This document shows, piece by piece, positions 12,259 to 19,349 of a stretch of DNA of 19,745 bases. The notes under the pieces were generated by a model. The model saw only the letters and a list, made by a program, of their open reading frames with translations, made no database searches and was not told the DNA's origin. The DNA comes from UBA6901 sp964355495 (GTDB lineage Bacteria; Pseudomonadota; Gammaproteobacteria; Acidiferrobacterales; UBA6901): positions 1 through 19,745 of the forward strand of contig CAYHES010000029.1 in NCBI GenBank assembly GCA_964355495.1, written 5' to 3'. The position numbers were made by a program, and so were the translations under genes. The stretch's first letter is position 1. The number at the start of each line of letters is the position of its first letter.

Positions 12259-14409
12259 TTATACCGGCCGGCCCTGCAGTTTCGAAATATCCGCCGCGCC
12301 CAGGAACAGGTTGCTCAGGCTGGCCAGCAGCGCGAGCCGGTTGTGCCGCAGCGCCGTGTCCTCCGCCATCACCATGACCTGGTCGAAGAATGCGTCCACC
12401 GCCGGGCGCAGCGACGCCAGCGCCTTCAGTGCCGCGGCATAGTTGCCGGCGCTGAACAGCGGCTGAACCTGGGCGCGCAGCGCCTCGACCTCCTGGGCAA
12501 GCTGCTGCTCGGCCGGCTCGCGCAGTAGTACCGGATCAACCGTTGTCACCGGCGCAGCGCCGGCCTGTTTCAGGATGTTGCGGATGCGCTTGTTGGCGGC
12601 CGCCAGCGCCTCGGCCTGCGGCAGTGCGCGGAACGCCTGCAGGGCCTTGAGGCGCGGCAGCACCTGGTCGAAACGCGTCGGGTTGAGCGACACCACGGCA
12701 TCGATCTCGTCCGCCTCGAACAGCTTGTCGCGCAAATACGGCTTCAGGCGTTCGAGCATGAAGCCGTGCAGGTCCTGGGCGACGCTGTCGGCGACCACGC
12801 CCGCCGGGAAGTGTCCGCGCGCGAGCGTGAGCAGCTCCGGCACATCGAGCGCCAGCGATTTCTCCGCGAGCATGCGCACCACCCCGAGCGCCGCGCGCCG
12901 CAGGCCGAACGGATCCTTGTCGCCGCTCGGCACGAGCCCGATACCGAAGATGCCGGTGAGCGTATCGAGTTTGTCGGCGAGCGCCACGCAGATCGCCACC
13001 GCCTCTTCCGGCAGCGCGCCGCCCGCGGTCCTGGGGAAGTAGTGTTGTTCGATGGCCGCAGCCACCGCCGCGGCCTCGCCGTCGTGGCGCGCATAGTAAC
13101 GGCCCATGATGCCCTGCAATTCCGGAAACTCGCCGACCATGTCGGTGAGCAGATCGGCCTTGGCGAGCGTCGCGGCGCGTTCCGCCTGCGCCACATCGGC
13201 CCGCAACAGGCGCGCGATCTGGCCGGCGAGCTTCTGGAGTCGCTGCACACGTTGCAACTGGCTGCCGAGCTTGTTGTGGTACACGACATGGGCAAGGCGC
13301 GGCACGCGTTCCTCAAGCCGGGTCTTGCGATCCTGATCGAAGAAGAAACGCGCATCGGAAAGACGCGCGCGCAGCACGCGCTCGTTGCCATGAATGATGT
13401 CCTTCTGGTTCTTGGCCTGCATGTTGCTCACAAACAGGAAACTCGGCAGCAGCTCGCCGCTGGCGTCGGCGAGCGGGAAATATTTCTGGTGCTGCTGCAT
13501 GCTGATAATCAGGCATTCCTTGGGCACGGCGAGGAACGTCTTGTCGAAGGCCCCGGCCAGCACCACCGGATACTCGACGATGCTCGTGACTTCATCCACC
13601 AGTTCGGCGCTCTTGCCGATATCCCAGCGCACGCCTTCGCCGATGGAACCGAGGCGAGGGGCGCGCGCCACGGATGGCGCGTTTGCGCCTTTGCCGGCCT
13701 TGTGTACGGCGGCATCAAGCGCCCTGGCGATCAACTCGCGCCGTGCCTCGAACGAGGCGATGACCTTGCCTTGCTGTTTGAGAACCTTTTCGTAATCCGT
13801 TGCATTGCGGATGGTCAGTGCGCCCGTGCTCAGGAAGCGGTGGCCGCGGGTTTTGTTGCCGCTCTTCAGTCCCAGCACCGTGCCGGGCACCACTTTTTTT
13901 CCATGCAGCAGCATCACGCCGTGCACCGGGCGCACGAACTGCGCCTCGCCCGCGCCCCAGCGCATGGTCTTGGGCACCGGCAGCTTTTTCAGCGCCGCTT
14001 CCACGACCGCGGCCAGGTGATGCTTGAGAAGCTCGCCCTTCTGTTTGGCGCGGTACACGAAGTATTCGCCCTTGTCGCCGGCCTGGCGTTCGAGCTTGTT
14101 CACCGCGGCACCGCACGACTTGGCAAAGCCGAGCAGCGCCGGGGTCGGCTGGCCACTGGCATCCAGCGCGCTCGCGAGCGCCGGGCCCTTGCGCTCGACC
14201 ACGCGGTCCGCCTGTTTGGCGAGCACGCTTGAAATCAGCACGGCGAGGCGGCGCGGGGTGGCGAACGGCGTGAACTCCGCCTCGGGCGGCAGAAAATTCT
14301 TGTCCTTCAGGCCCTCGAACAGGCCGTGGCTGAACGCCTCCATGAGACGCGCCAGCGCCTTGGGCGGCAGTTCTTCGGTGAGAATCTCGACCAGCAGGCT
14401 GTCTTGCAT
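12259..14409 (-). CDS. glyS: Glycyl-tRNA synthetase beta subunit
   Basis: 716 residues, near the 689 of E. coli. It begins SLLVEILTEELPPKALARLM, the standard N-terminus, and contains the KMRWGAG-like TMRWGAGEAQFVRPVHGV (about 150-168) and the HD-like domain with LTDMVGEFPELQGIMGRYYA. Further on it has DKLDTLTGIFGIGLVPSGDKDPFGLRR. The C-terminal anticodon-binding helices end in VMVMAEDTALRHNRLALLA. The subunit pairs with GlyQ as alpha2-beta2 and contributes tRNA binding. The ATG lies 3 bases after the glyQ TAG, so the two are cotranslated. Confidence 0.96.
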   Translation of the reverse strand: MQDSLLVEILTEELPPKALARLMEAFSHGLFEGLKDKNFLPPEAEFTPFATPRRLAVLISSVLAKQADRVVERKGPALASALDASGQPTPALLGFAKSCGAAVNKLERQAGDKGEYFVYRAKQKGELLKHHLAAVVEAALKKLPVPKTMRWGAGEAQFVRPVHGVMLLHGKKVVPGTVLGLKSGNKTRGHRFLSTGALTIRNATDYEKVLKQQGKVIASFEARRELIARALDAAVHKAGKGANAPSVARAPRLGSIGEGVRWDIGKSAELVDEVTSIVEYPVVLAGAFDKTFLAVPKECLIISMQQHQKYFPLADASGELLPSFLFVSNMQAKNQKDIIHGNERVLRARLSDARFFFDQDRKTRLEERVPRLAHVVYHNKLGSQLQRVQRLQKLAGQIARLLRADVAQAERAATLAKADLLTDMVGEFPELQGIMGRYYARHDGEAAAVAAAIEQHYFPRTAGGALPEEAVAICVALADKLDTLTGIFGIGLVPSGDKDPFGLRRAALGVVRMLAEKSLALDVPELLTLARGHFPAGVVADSVAQDLHGFMLERLKPYLRDKLFEADEIDAVVSLNPTRFDQVLPRLKALQAFRALPQAEALAAANKRIRNILKQAGAAPVTTVDPVLLREPAEQQLAQEVEALRAQVQPLFSAGNYAAALKALASLRPAVDAFFDQVMVMAEDTALRHNRLALLASLSNLFLGAADISKLQGRPV

Positions 14410-14412
14410 CGC

Positions 14413-15345
14413 CTACTTCCCCTTTCTTTGCTTAAGCATGGGCCGCTCTCGGCCATCCATGGCCTTCGCGGCACTTGTGCTCCTGCACATCGGGAAGCCC
14501 AAACGCTCGCGCGCTTCGTAGTAACTCTGCGCCACAGTGCGCGCCAGGGTGCGTACCCGCCCGATGTAGGCGGCGCGCTCGGTGGTGGAAATCGCGCCAC
14601 GCGCATCCAGCAAGTTGAAGGTATGTGAGCACTTCATCACCATCTCAAAGCCGGGCAATGGCAGGTTCAGCTCCAGCAGGCGCTTCGCTTCGCCCTCGTA
14701 GTCGTTGAACTGCTGGAACAGCCAGTTCACGTTCGAGTGTTCGAAGTTGTATTGGGATTGTTCGACCTCGTTCTGGTGATAGACGTCGCCGTAGCTCACG
14801 CCCTGCGTCCAGCTCAGGTCGAACACATTTTCCACGCCCTGCAAGTACATGCACAGGCGTTCGAGACCGTAAGTAATCTCGCCCAATACCGGCTTGCAGG
14901 CGAGGCTGCCGACTTCCTGGAAGTAGGTGAACTGCGTCACCTCCATGCCGTCCAGCCACACCTCCCAGCCGAGGCCCCAGGCACCGAGGGTCGGCGATTC
15001 CCAGTCGTCCTCGACGAAGCGGATGTCGTGCTTCTTGGTGTCGATACCGATGGCGCGCAGCGAGCCGAGGTACAGGTCCTGGATGTCGTCCGGCGAAGGC
15101 TTCAACACCACCTGAAACTGGTAGTAATGCTGGAGGCGATTCGGGTTTTCACCGTAGCGGCCATCCTTCGGGCGGCGCGACGGCTGCACATAGGCGGCCT
15201 TCCACGGCTCGGGGCCAAGGGCACGCAGGAAGGTCGCGGTATGAAAGGTGCCCGCGCCCATTTCCATGTCATACGGCTGCAAAATGACGCAGCCCTGTTT
15301 GGCCCAGTACTGTTGCAAGGCGAGGATGAGTTGCTGGAAAGTCAC
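14413..15345 (-). CDS. glyQ: Glycyl-tRNA synthetase alpha subunit
   Basis: Catalytic subunit for glycine activation. The 310 residues start MTFQQLILALQQYWAKQGC, with QPYDMEMGAGTFHTATFLRA, YVQPSRRPKDGRYGENPNRL, VLKPSPDDIQDLYLGSLRAI and FEMVMKCSHTFNLLDARG all as expected of class II alpha chains. E. coli GlyQ ends just after ALGFPMC. Here LGFPMC is followed by 23 more residues (RSTSAAKAMDG...) encoded by repeat-like DNA (14425-14484), so the tail is an added extension. A perfect -10 box lies at 15395-15400. Confidence 0.95.
   Translation of the reverse strand: MTFQQLILALQQYWAKQGCVILQPYDMEMGAGTFHTATFLRALGPEPWKAAYVQPSRRPKDGRYGENPNRLQHYYQFQVVLKPSPDDIQDLYLGSLRAIGIDTKKHDIRFVEDDWESPTLGAWGLGWEVWLDGMEVTQFTYFQEVGSLACKPVLGEITYGLERLCMYLQGVENVFDLSWTQGVSYGDVYHQNEVEQSQYNFEHSNVNWLFQQFNDYEGEAKRLLELNLPLPGFEMVMKCSHTFNLLDARGAISTTERAAYIGRVRTLARTVAQSYYEARERLGFPMCRSTSAAKAMDGRERPMLKQRKGK
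14425..14484. repeat. Repeat-like palindromic DNA forming the GlyQ tail
   Basis: Contains GGCCGCTCTCGGCCATCCATGG (14451-14472 region), with self-complementary GGCCAT/ATGGCC and GGCCGCTCTCGGCC cores. It shares the CCATCCATGG motif with the reverse-strand family B copy near 9880. It begins right where GlyQ of other species ends. Only one copy is in this window, so the repeat status is inferred. Confidence 0.45.
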
Positions 15346-15394
15346 GCGCGGCCCGGTAATTCTTTGAATTCTTGCAAGGGTTTTTGTCCGGCCG

Positions 15395-15423
15395 ATTATA
15401 CCGGTTCCGCCGCCGGACGCGAA
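15395..15423 (-). promoter_or_regulatory. Candidate promoter for the glyQ operon
   Basis: On the minus strand TATAAT (15395-15400) sits about 50 bases upstream of the glyQ ATG. The -35 region at 17 bases spacing (TTCGCG, near 15418-15423) is weak. It would drive glyQ-glyS-mazG-like-gmhB-like-plsC. Confidence 0.5.
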
Positions 15424-15530
15424 AAACCCCAGGTTTGCCAGGCGCCGCGGTTGGCGCCGATGGCCCTACTGGCCGGCGGCGGCCGATTCGGCCGGCGGGA
15501 CGGGCGGCACAGAGCGATCGGCCATCGTGG

Positions 15531-16355
15531 CTACCGGGTCGGCCGACAGCAGGGCCGGAACACTGCTCCTGCGTTTCCGGCACTTCCGCCATCAGTGAAT
15601 GAGGCTTCATTCAATGTCGCCGATTGCTCGCGCGTGAGCAGGTCGAGAATCCGCTGGCTACGACGCTCGAAGCGCTCGGTGCGTGTTTCCGGGTTGTTCT
15701 TCACCGGGCTGGGGAGGCTGGCGGCGAGTTCGGCGGCCTGCACCAGGCTGAGCATGCCGGCATCCACACCGTAATACGCCTGGGCCGCGGCCTGCACGCC
15801 ATAAATGCCGCGCCCGAACTCGGCAATATTGAGGTACAGCTCGAGGATGCGGCTCTTGCGCAGGTTTTGCTCAAGCCCGAAGGTCAACGCCACCTCGTGC
15901 CACTTGCGCAGCGGATCGCGTGACGGGCTCAGGTACAGGTTTTTCACGGTCTGCTGGGAGATGGTGCTGGCGCCGATCAGCAGTTCGCCGCGACCAAAAT
16001 TGTAGTCGAGCGCTTCGCGGATGGCGATCAGGTCAAAGCCGCTGTGCGCATAGAAGCGGCTGTCTTCCGCCAGCAACACGGCGCGCATCACATGCCGCGG
16101 AATTTTTGACTGTGGCACCGGCTGCCAGCGCAACGTCGGCCAACCACGCTCGGCCTGCTTCTCCGCGTAGAGCTGCATGAAGCTCGATCTGGGAATGTCG
16201 CCCTGGGCAAGCTTTTTCCAGTCCGGCCAGATCATGGTCAGATAAACCAGATCCGCGATCAGCAGAATGAGAAAAATGCGCAATGCCCAGCGCAGCGAGC
16301 GGCGAAAACGCGCAACCAACCCCTTGCGCCGGCTCACGCGCAACACTCGCAACAC
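15531..16355 (-). CDS. mtgA: Monofunctional biosynthetic peptidoglycan transglycosylase
   Basis: Polymerises lipid II into glycan strands; a single N-terminal membrane helix (ALRIFLILLIADLVYLTMIW, about 24-43) anchors the GT51 domain in the periplasm. The motifs are complete: AVLLAEDSRFYAHSGFD with the catalytic Glu, GASTISQQTVKNLYLSPSR, RKSRILELYLNIAEFGRGIYG and AAELAASLPSPVKNNP. The 274 residues exceed E. coli MtgA (242). The last 29 residues after LLTREQS are encoded by repeat family A copy 2 and beyond, so the C-terminus is repeat-derived. Start is GTG at 16353-16355; GTG codons at 16346 and 16337 are also possible. No good ribosome binding site is visible. Confidence 0.93.
   Translation of the reverse strand: MLRVLRVSRRKGLVARFRRSLRWALRIFLILLIADLVYLTMIWPDWKKLAQGDIPRSSFMQLYAEKQAERGWPTLRWQPVPQSKIPRHVMRAVLLAEDSRFYAHSGFDLIAIREALDYNFGRGELLIGASTISQQTVKNLYLSPSRDPLRKWHEVALTFGLEQNLRKSRILELYLNIAEFGRGIYGVQAAAQAYYGVDAGMLSLVQAAELAASLPSPVKNNPETRTERFERRSQRILDLLTREQSATLNEASFTDGGSAGNAGAVFRPCCRPTR
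15553..15620 (+). repeat. Repeat family A copy 2, forming the MtgA C-terminus
   Basis: Same orientation as 2008-2078 and diverged at several positions (for example GGCCGGAAC for GGCGGAAAG, and TCAATG for TCACTG at the right arm). Read on the minus strand it encodes the ATLNEASFTDGG part of MtgA. Confidence 0.83.
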
Positions 16356-16787
16356 TGGAAACGGGGGTGGCTCAAGGAAAAACGCTCTGGCTGGTCACAC
16401 ACTGTCGATCTGCTGCGCACACAGACACCGATTCTAATGTCCCCGGTCGCCACCGGCCAGCTTTTCTCCGTTCGCGGCGCGCACCTGCCGTTGTTTTGTG
16501 ACCAATGGCTGATCGCCACGGATGCCTGGACAGTGGACAAACCCGGCAAGGCGGAGTAGGTTCTTTCCGGCAGGTGAATCGTCCGAGCCACCCGAGGAGC
16601 CGGTTCAGCACGAACCGAATAGATGGAAAAGGCGGTCATAAATAGAACACGGGGCCCGGGAAGGGCCCTTTTCTTTCCTCCCGTTTTCTTCGATAACCCC
16701 GCAATTCGCAACGTCTTTCGCACTGGCCTTCGTGCCGCGTGCGGCGGAATCCGCTAAACTTCATTTTTTGACCCGGCCTTGTTGTCT
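16356..16787. other. 432-base gap: possible ORF remnant and a terminator
   Basis: No complete gene is recognised. On the plus strand a frame open from within mtgA to a TAG at 16557-16559 has coding-like third positions and ends LPLFCDQWLIATDAWTVDKP. Its only ATG (16437) gives 40 residues and has no ribosome binding site. It may be a gene remnant. GGTTC-AGCAC-GAACC (16602-16616) and the terminator at 16652-16676 follow on the same strand. TAAACT at 16755-16760 could be a -10 for the PP-loop gene. Confidence 0.3.
16652..16676 (+). terminator. Intrinsic terminator upstream of the PP-loop fragment
   Basis: GGGCCC (16652-16657), loop GGGAA, GGGCCC (16663-16668), then TTTTCTTT. The orientation ends plus-strand transcription, yet the nearest upstream gene (mtgA) is on the minus strand. 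It therefore implies a plus-strand transcript in the gap, perhaps the ORF remnant. Confidence 0.65.
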
Positions 16788-17033
16788 ATGACCGAACCCC
16801 GCAAAGCCGTGGCGCTCATCTCCGGCGGCCTCGATTCCATGCTCGCCGCACGCCTGATGCGTGATCAGGGCATCCACGTCGAGGGCATCAACTTCTTCAC
16901 CGGATTCTGCGTCGAGGGCCACACCCATGCCATCCGCAGCAGCAAACAGGACAAACCGAAGCGCAACAATGCACTGTGGTCCGCCGAACAAATCGGCATC
17001 AAGCTGCATATCGTCGATGTCATCGACGAATAA
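16788..17033 (+). pseudogene. PP-loop ATPase (tRNA thiouridylase-like), 5' fragment
   Basis: 81 residues from ATG 16788: MTEPRKAVALISGGLDSMLA carries the SGGLDS PP-loop that binds ATP in ThiI, MnmA and related tRNA-thiolating enzymes. FFTGFCVEGH and PKRNNALWSAEQIGIKLHIV follow, as in a conserved MnmA-like family of over 300 residues. The protein stops abruptly at VIDE and TAA, exactly where the AT-rich REP array begins, so the remaining three quarters including the thiolation cysteines are lost. The missing part is not found in the window. Inactive as it stands. Confidence 0.8.
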
Positions 17034-17048
17034 AAGAAAAGAAATAAA

Positions 17049-17176
17049 AGAAAAGGGACGCTACCCTTTAATCTACCCCTAAAAGAAAAAAGAAAAGGGA
17101 CGCTACCCTTTAATCTACCCCTGATAAAAGAAAAGGGACGCTACCCTTTAATCTACCCCTGACCCCGTGGTAGATT
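17049..17176 (+). repeat. Three identical 32-base REP units plus hairpin
   Basis: Identical units at 17049-17080, 17091-17122 and 17129-17160, separated by 10 and 6 A-rich bases. Each holds AAAGGG-ACGCTA-CCCTTT, a short hairpin, then AATCTACCCCT. The last unit pairs with GGTAGATT at 17169-17176 (AATCTACC...GGTAGATT). Such REP hairpins are the substrates of RAYT transposases. Confidence 0.88.
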
Positions 17177-17183
17177 CACCCCC

Positions 17184-17870
17184 ATGCCCCGCTTGGCCCG
17201 AACCGTCTGCCCCCGTGTGCCCCATCACATCACCCAGCGGGGGAATCGTCGCGAGAAGGTGTTCTTTACCGACGACGATCGCAAGGCCTATCTGGCCTGG
17301 TTGAGCGAGTACGCCGACAAACACGCTGTCGACATCCTGGCGTATTGCCTCATGACCAACCACATCCATCTGGTGGCGGTACCCACGACCGAAGACGGCC
17401 TGCAAAAAATGCTAAAGCCCCTGCACATGCGCTATGCCCAACGCCTCAACCAGGCGCGCGGCTGGAAAGGGCATGTGTGGCAGGGGCGGTTCTTCTCCTC
17501 CGCCCTGGATGAAGCCTATCTCTGGGCGGCTGTGCGCTACGTGGAGCGCAACCCAGTGCGCGCCCGGATCGTGCGCAAGGCGGAAAACTATCCCTGGTCC
17601 AGCGCCAGCGGACACTGTGAACTGAGACAAGACCCATTACTCACGAAGAAACCCTTCTGGCGCAAGCAGTTTGAAGCCATCGATGATTGGCCGGCCTGGC
17701 TGGACGAAGGTGACGAGCCGGAGAAGTTGAATGTCTTGCGGCGCAACGCCGATAAAGGCTTGCCCTGCGGGGCGGAGAAATTCATCCTGAAGCTGGAGAA
17801 GCTGACGGGGCGCACGTTACAGTACCGGCCACGGGGGAGGCCGAGGAAGAAGGAGGATAAGAAAGGGTAG
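17184..17870 (+). CDS. rayT: REP-associated tyrosine transposase (Y1_Tnp, RAYT)
   Basis: 228 residues. It starts MPRLARTVCPRVPHHITQRG, the standard RAYT N-terminus, and carries AYCLMTNHIHLVAVP (the HxH part of the HUH metal site, about 51-65). HMRYAQRLNQARGWKGHVWQGRF with the likely catalytic Tyr comes next, then VRYVERNPVRARIVRKAENYPWSS. The C-terminus is basic (RPRGRPRKKEDKKG). The enzyme nicks and rejoins single-stranded REP hairpins. The gene is intact, with no frameshift, so it may be active. Its stop codon lies inside the right inverted REP copy. No ribosome binding site is visible; the start is set by family alignment. Confidence 0.93.
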   Translation: MPRLARTVCPRVPHHITQRGNRREKVFFTDDDRKAYLAWLSEYADKHAVDILAYCLMTNHIHLVAVPTTEDGLQKMLKPLHMRYAQRLNQARGWKGHVWQGRFFSSALDEAYLWAAVRYVERNPVRARIVRKAENYPWSSASGHCELRQDPLLTKKPFWRKQFEAIDDWPAWLDEGDEPEKLNVLRRNADKGLPCGAEKFILKLEKLTGRTLQYRPRGRPRKKEDKKG

Positions 17871-17881
17871 CGTCCCCTTTT
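17862..17881 (-). repeat. Inverted REP copy at the RAYT right end
   Basis: AAAGGGTAGCGTCCCCTTTT is the reverse complement of the left REP core with one extra C. It includes the RAYT TAG stop. Confidence 0.85.
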
Positions 17882-18397
17882 AGCGCTGGAGATTTCTGCC
17901 ACAACGTTGAGAATGCCTTTCTCCACCTTGGCCCGGATACCCGATTTCCAGATGGCGAAGGCATAGCCGGGCATTTTGTCGCCCGCTTTGTCCAGAGAAC
18001 CAGACCCTTCGATATAGGTCGTCAGCGTCAGATCGTATTTCGGAGCGTTGTCAATGTAGGGCTCCATCTTGGCCACGTTGGTGTAATAGCCTTCATAGCT
18101 GTTTTCTTCATTGCTGAATCCTTCCGCGTCTTTCTTGGCGCCGTGTTTTTTATATAACACGGCGGCCTTCTCGATGCCCTCGCCCGACATCTTTTCTTTC
18201 GCAGCCACAGCCGCCTTGCGTTCCTCTTCGGTCAGGTCTTTATCCGGTGCCGACGCCAGGCGCTGTTCGACGTTGGTGCGATTATTCAGCGTGCCGTCGA
18301 AAAAGAGGCAGAAGCGGATTTTGACGTGCTCCTTGTCGTCTTGCGGCTCCTCGGTTTCGGTGGTGGGGTTGGCAACGCCTTCGCCTATCTGTGTCAT
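17882..18397 (-). pseudogene. DUF2235 protein (type VI secretion phospholipase-like), 5' fragment
   Basis: 172 residues from ATG 18397, with AAGGAG (18406-18411) 8 bases upstream. The family hallmark KIRFCLFFDGTLNNR is at residues about 26-40, then SYEGYYTNVAKMEPYI and TTYIEGSGSLDKAGDKMPGY. DUF2235 is an alpha/beta hydrolase domain of Tle-type T6SS lipase effectors. The break at AEISSA, where the RAYT end begins, comes before the GFSRG catalytic serine motif, so the active site is missing. The frame runs on into transposon DNA. It lies 12 bases after the ketoacyl-synthase-like gene, the usual pair in T6SS effector loci. Confidence 0.8.
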
Positions 18398-18409
18398 GCG
18401 TGCATCTCC

Positions 18410-18922
18410 TTACGTGCTTGCTGTTCGGGATATCTTTTCCACCCGCACCACCGCGCGCGCGGGACCGTCGGAGGAACTGTAGACCAGGTGGGTGGCCGGA
18501 CCCGGGTGTTTCATCAGAAGACTCTCCGCCGCCAAGCCAATAAGCACCGGGCCGGTGGCCGATCCCAGGTCGCCGTAACAATCGGCCGGGTGTTCGTGCT
18601 TGACCGGGTCGTGAAAACTGGCTTGATTACGCGTGAACGCCACGCCGTATTCCTTCGCCCAGTGATGCTCGCCGTTCATGCTGGAGTAGATGGTGCGTAT
18701 CGTATTGCCCGGGTGATTGTTCAGCGCCTGCTTGAAGGCCTGGTCCAGCCCATCGCCGCAATAGATTTCACTACTATACAGGTGTCCGGGTTCTTGGCCG
18801 TTGCCCGGCGGGCATAATGCCACGATCTGCTCGCCTCGGGCCATCGCCCGTTGCGGGTGGCGCGTGAGCAGGAGAAACCCCGCGCCCTCGAGGGAAGGCG
18901 CGCCTGTACAAAAATAGCTGTA
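18410..18922 (-). pseudogene. Beta-ketoacyl-synthase-like protein, 3' fragment
   Basis: The frame is open from a stop at 18923-18925, but homology-like sequence begins near 18895 with SLEGAGFLLLTRHPQRAMAR. It ends with HEHPADCYGDLGSATGPVLI, which resembles the His motif (HGDxGAATG) of thiolase-fold synthases, then LVYSSSDGPARAVVRV. About the last 155 residues of a protein of some 350 remain; the part with the catalytic Cys is gone. KAS-like proteins of this kind occur beside PAAR/DUF4150 and DUF2235 genes in T6SS spike loci, which the following gene supports. An ATG at 18844 is only an internal codon. Confidence 0.68.
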
Positions 18923-18963
18923 TTAGGGCAAGCTCGCCTGCACAAATCTTACCGTTTTAGGGC
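18902..18963 (+). repeat. Two 28-base direct repeats at a gene-fragment junction
   Basis: Units at 18902-18929 and 18936-18963, both of the form GCCTG-ACAAA-...-GT-TTAGGGC, about 20 of 28 positions identical, with a 6-base spacer (AAGCTC). Unit 1 marks where the ketoacyl-synthase fragment is broken; unit 2 includes the deacetylase stop codon. Confidence 0.7.
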
Positions 18964-19349
18964 GCGCTCAACCCTTGAACCGCCGAGTCCGGGCTGATCG
19001 CCGGCGCCGCTGGCCTGCCCAGCAGTTCGCTCACGGTCACCAGCTGATAGCCCTTCTTGCGCAGCCGCAGGATGATGCGCGACAAGGCCTCGGCTGTTTT
19101 CCAGCCACGGCCATTCATGTGCATGACCACGATCGATCCGCGCCTGGCTGTACTCGTCACGTACTCCAGCAAACGCTTGGTGGAAATGCGCGGGTCCGGG
19201 TCGCCGGAGGCAAGATCGTACTGAATGCTGACCATGCCCTCCTCCGCCACTATCCGCGCCACGCGCGCATCCAGTTCGCCATAGGGGGCACGGAACAGCG
19301 TCGCCGTCCGGCCGGTAAGCGTGTACAGCATGTCCTGGGTACGGCGATG
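18957..19349 (-). pseudogene. Polysaccharide deacetylase (NodB domain), 3' fragment
   Basis: About 130 C-terminal residues. RTQDMLYTLTGRTATLFRAP followed by YGELDARVARIVAEEGM is the NodB RxPYG motif region (motif 3). GSIVVMHMNGRGWKTAEALS is the motif 5 His strand and KKGYQLVTVSELL the usual end of the domain. The N-terminal half with the TFDDG metal-binding motif is missing. Upstream of about 19350 the sequence changes to IS91-end DNA, so an insertion removed it. The longer frame to 19718 is a chance fusion through the IS end. The native stop (TAA, 18957-18959) seems intact. Confidence 0.75.

Larger units (their letters stand above)
17034..17881 (+). mobile_element. REP/RAYT element
   Basis: A Y1 transposase gene bounded by the same 19-20 base REP core: three direct copies on the left and one inverted copy on the right overlapping the stop codon. 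The left edge abuts the broken PP-loop gene, the right edge the broken DUF2235 gene. No target duplication is seen. Confidence 0.75.

Noticed and set aside
16334..16723. Minus-strand 129-residue frame
   Set aside because: No domain, no ribosome binding site, and it runs through a terminator hairpin.
17049..17160. CRISPR array
   Set aside because: Units are identical and spaced, but spacers are 10 and 6 bases, A-rich and not spacer-like; the adjacent RAYT gene explains them as REPs.
18902..18963. CRISPR-like repeat pair
   Set aside because: Only two diverged units with a 6-base spacer and no cas genes.
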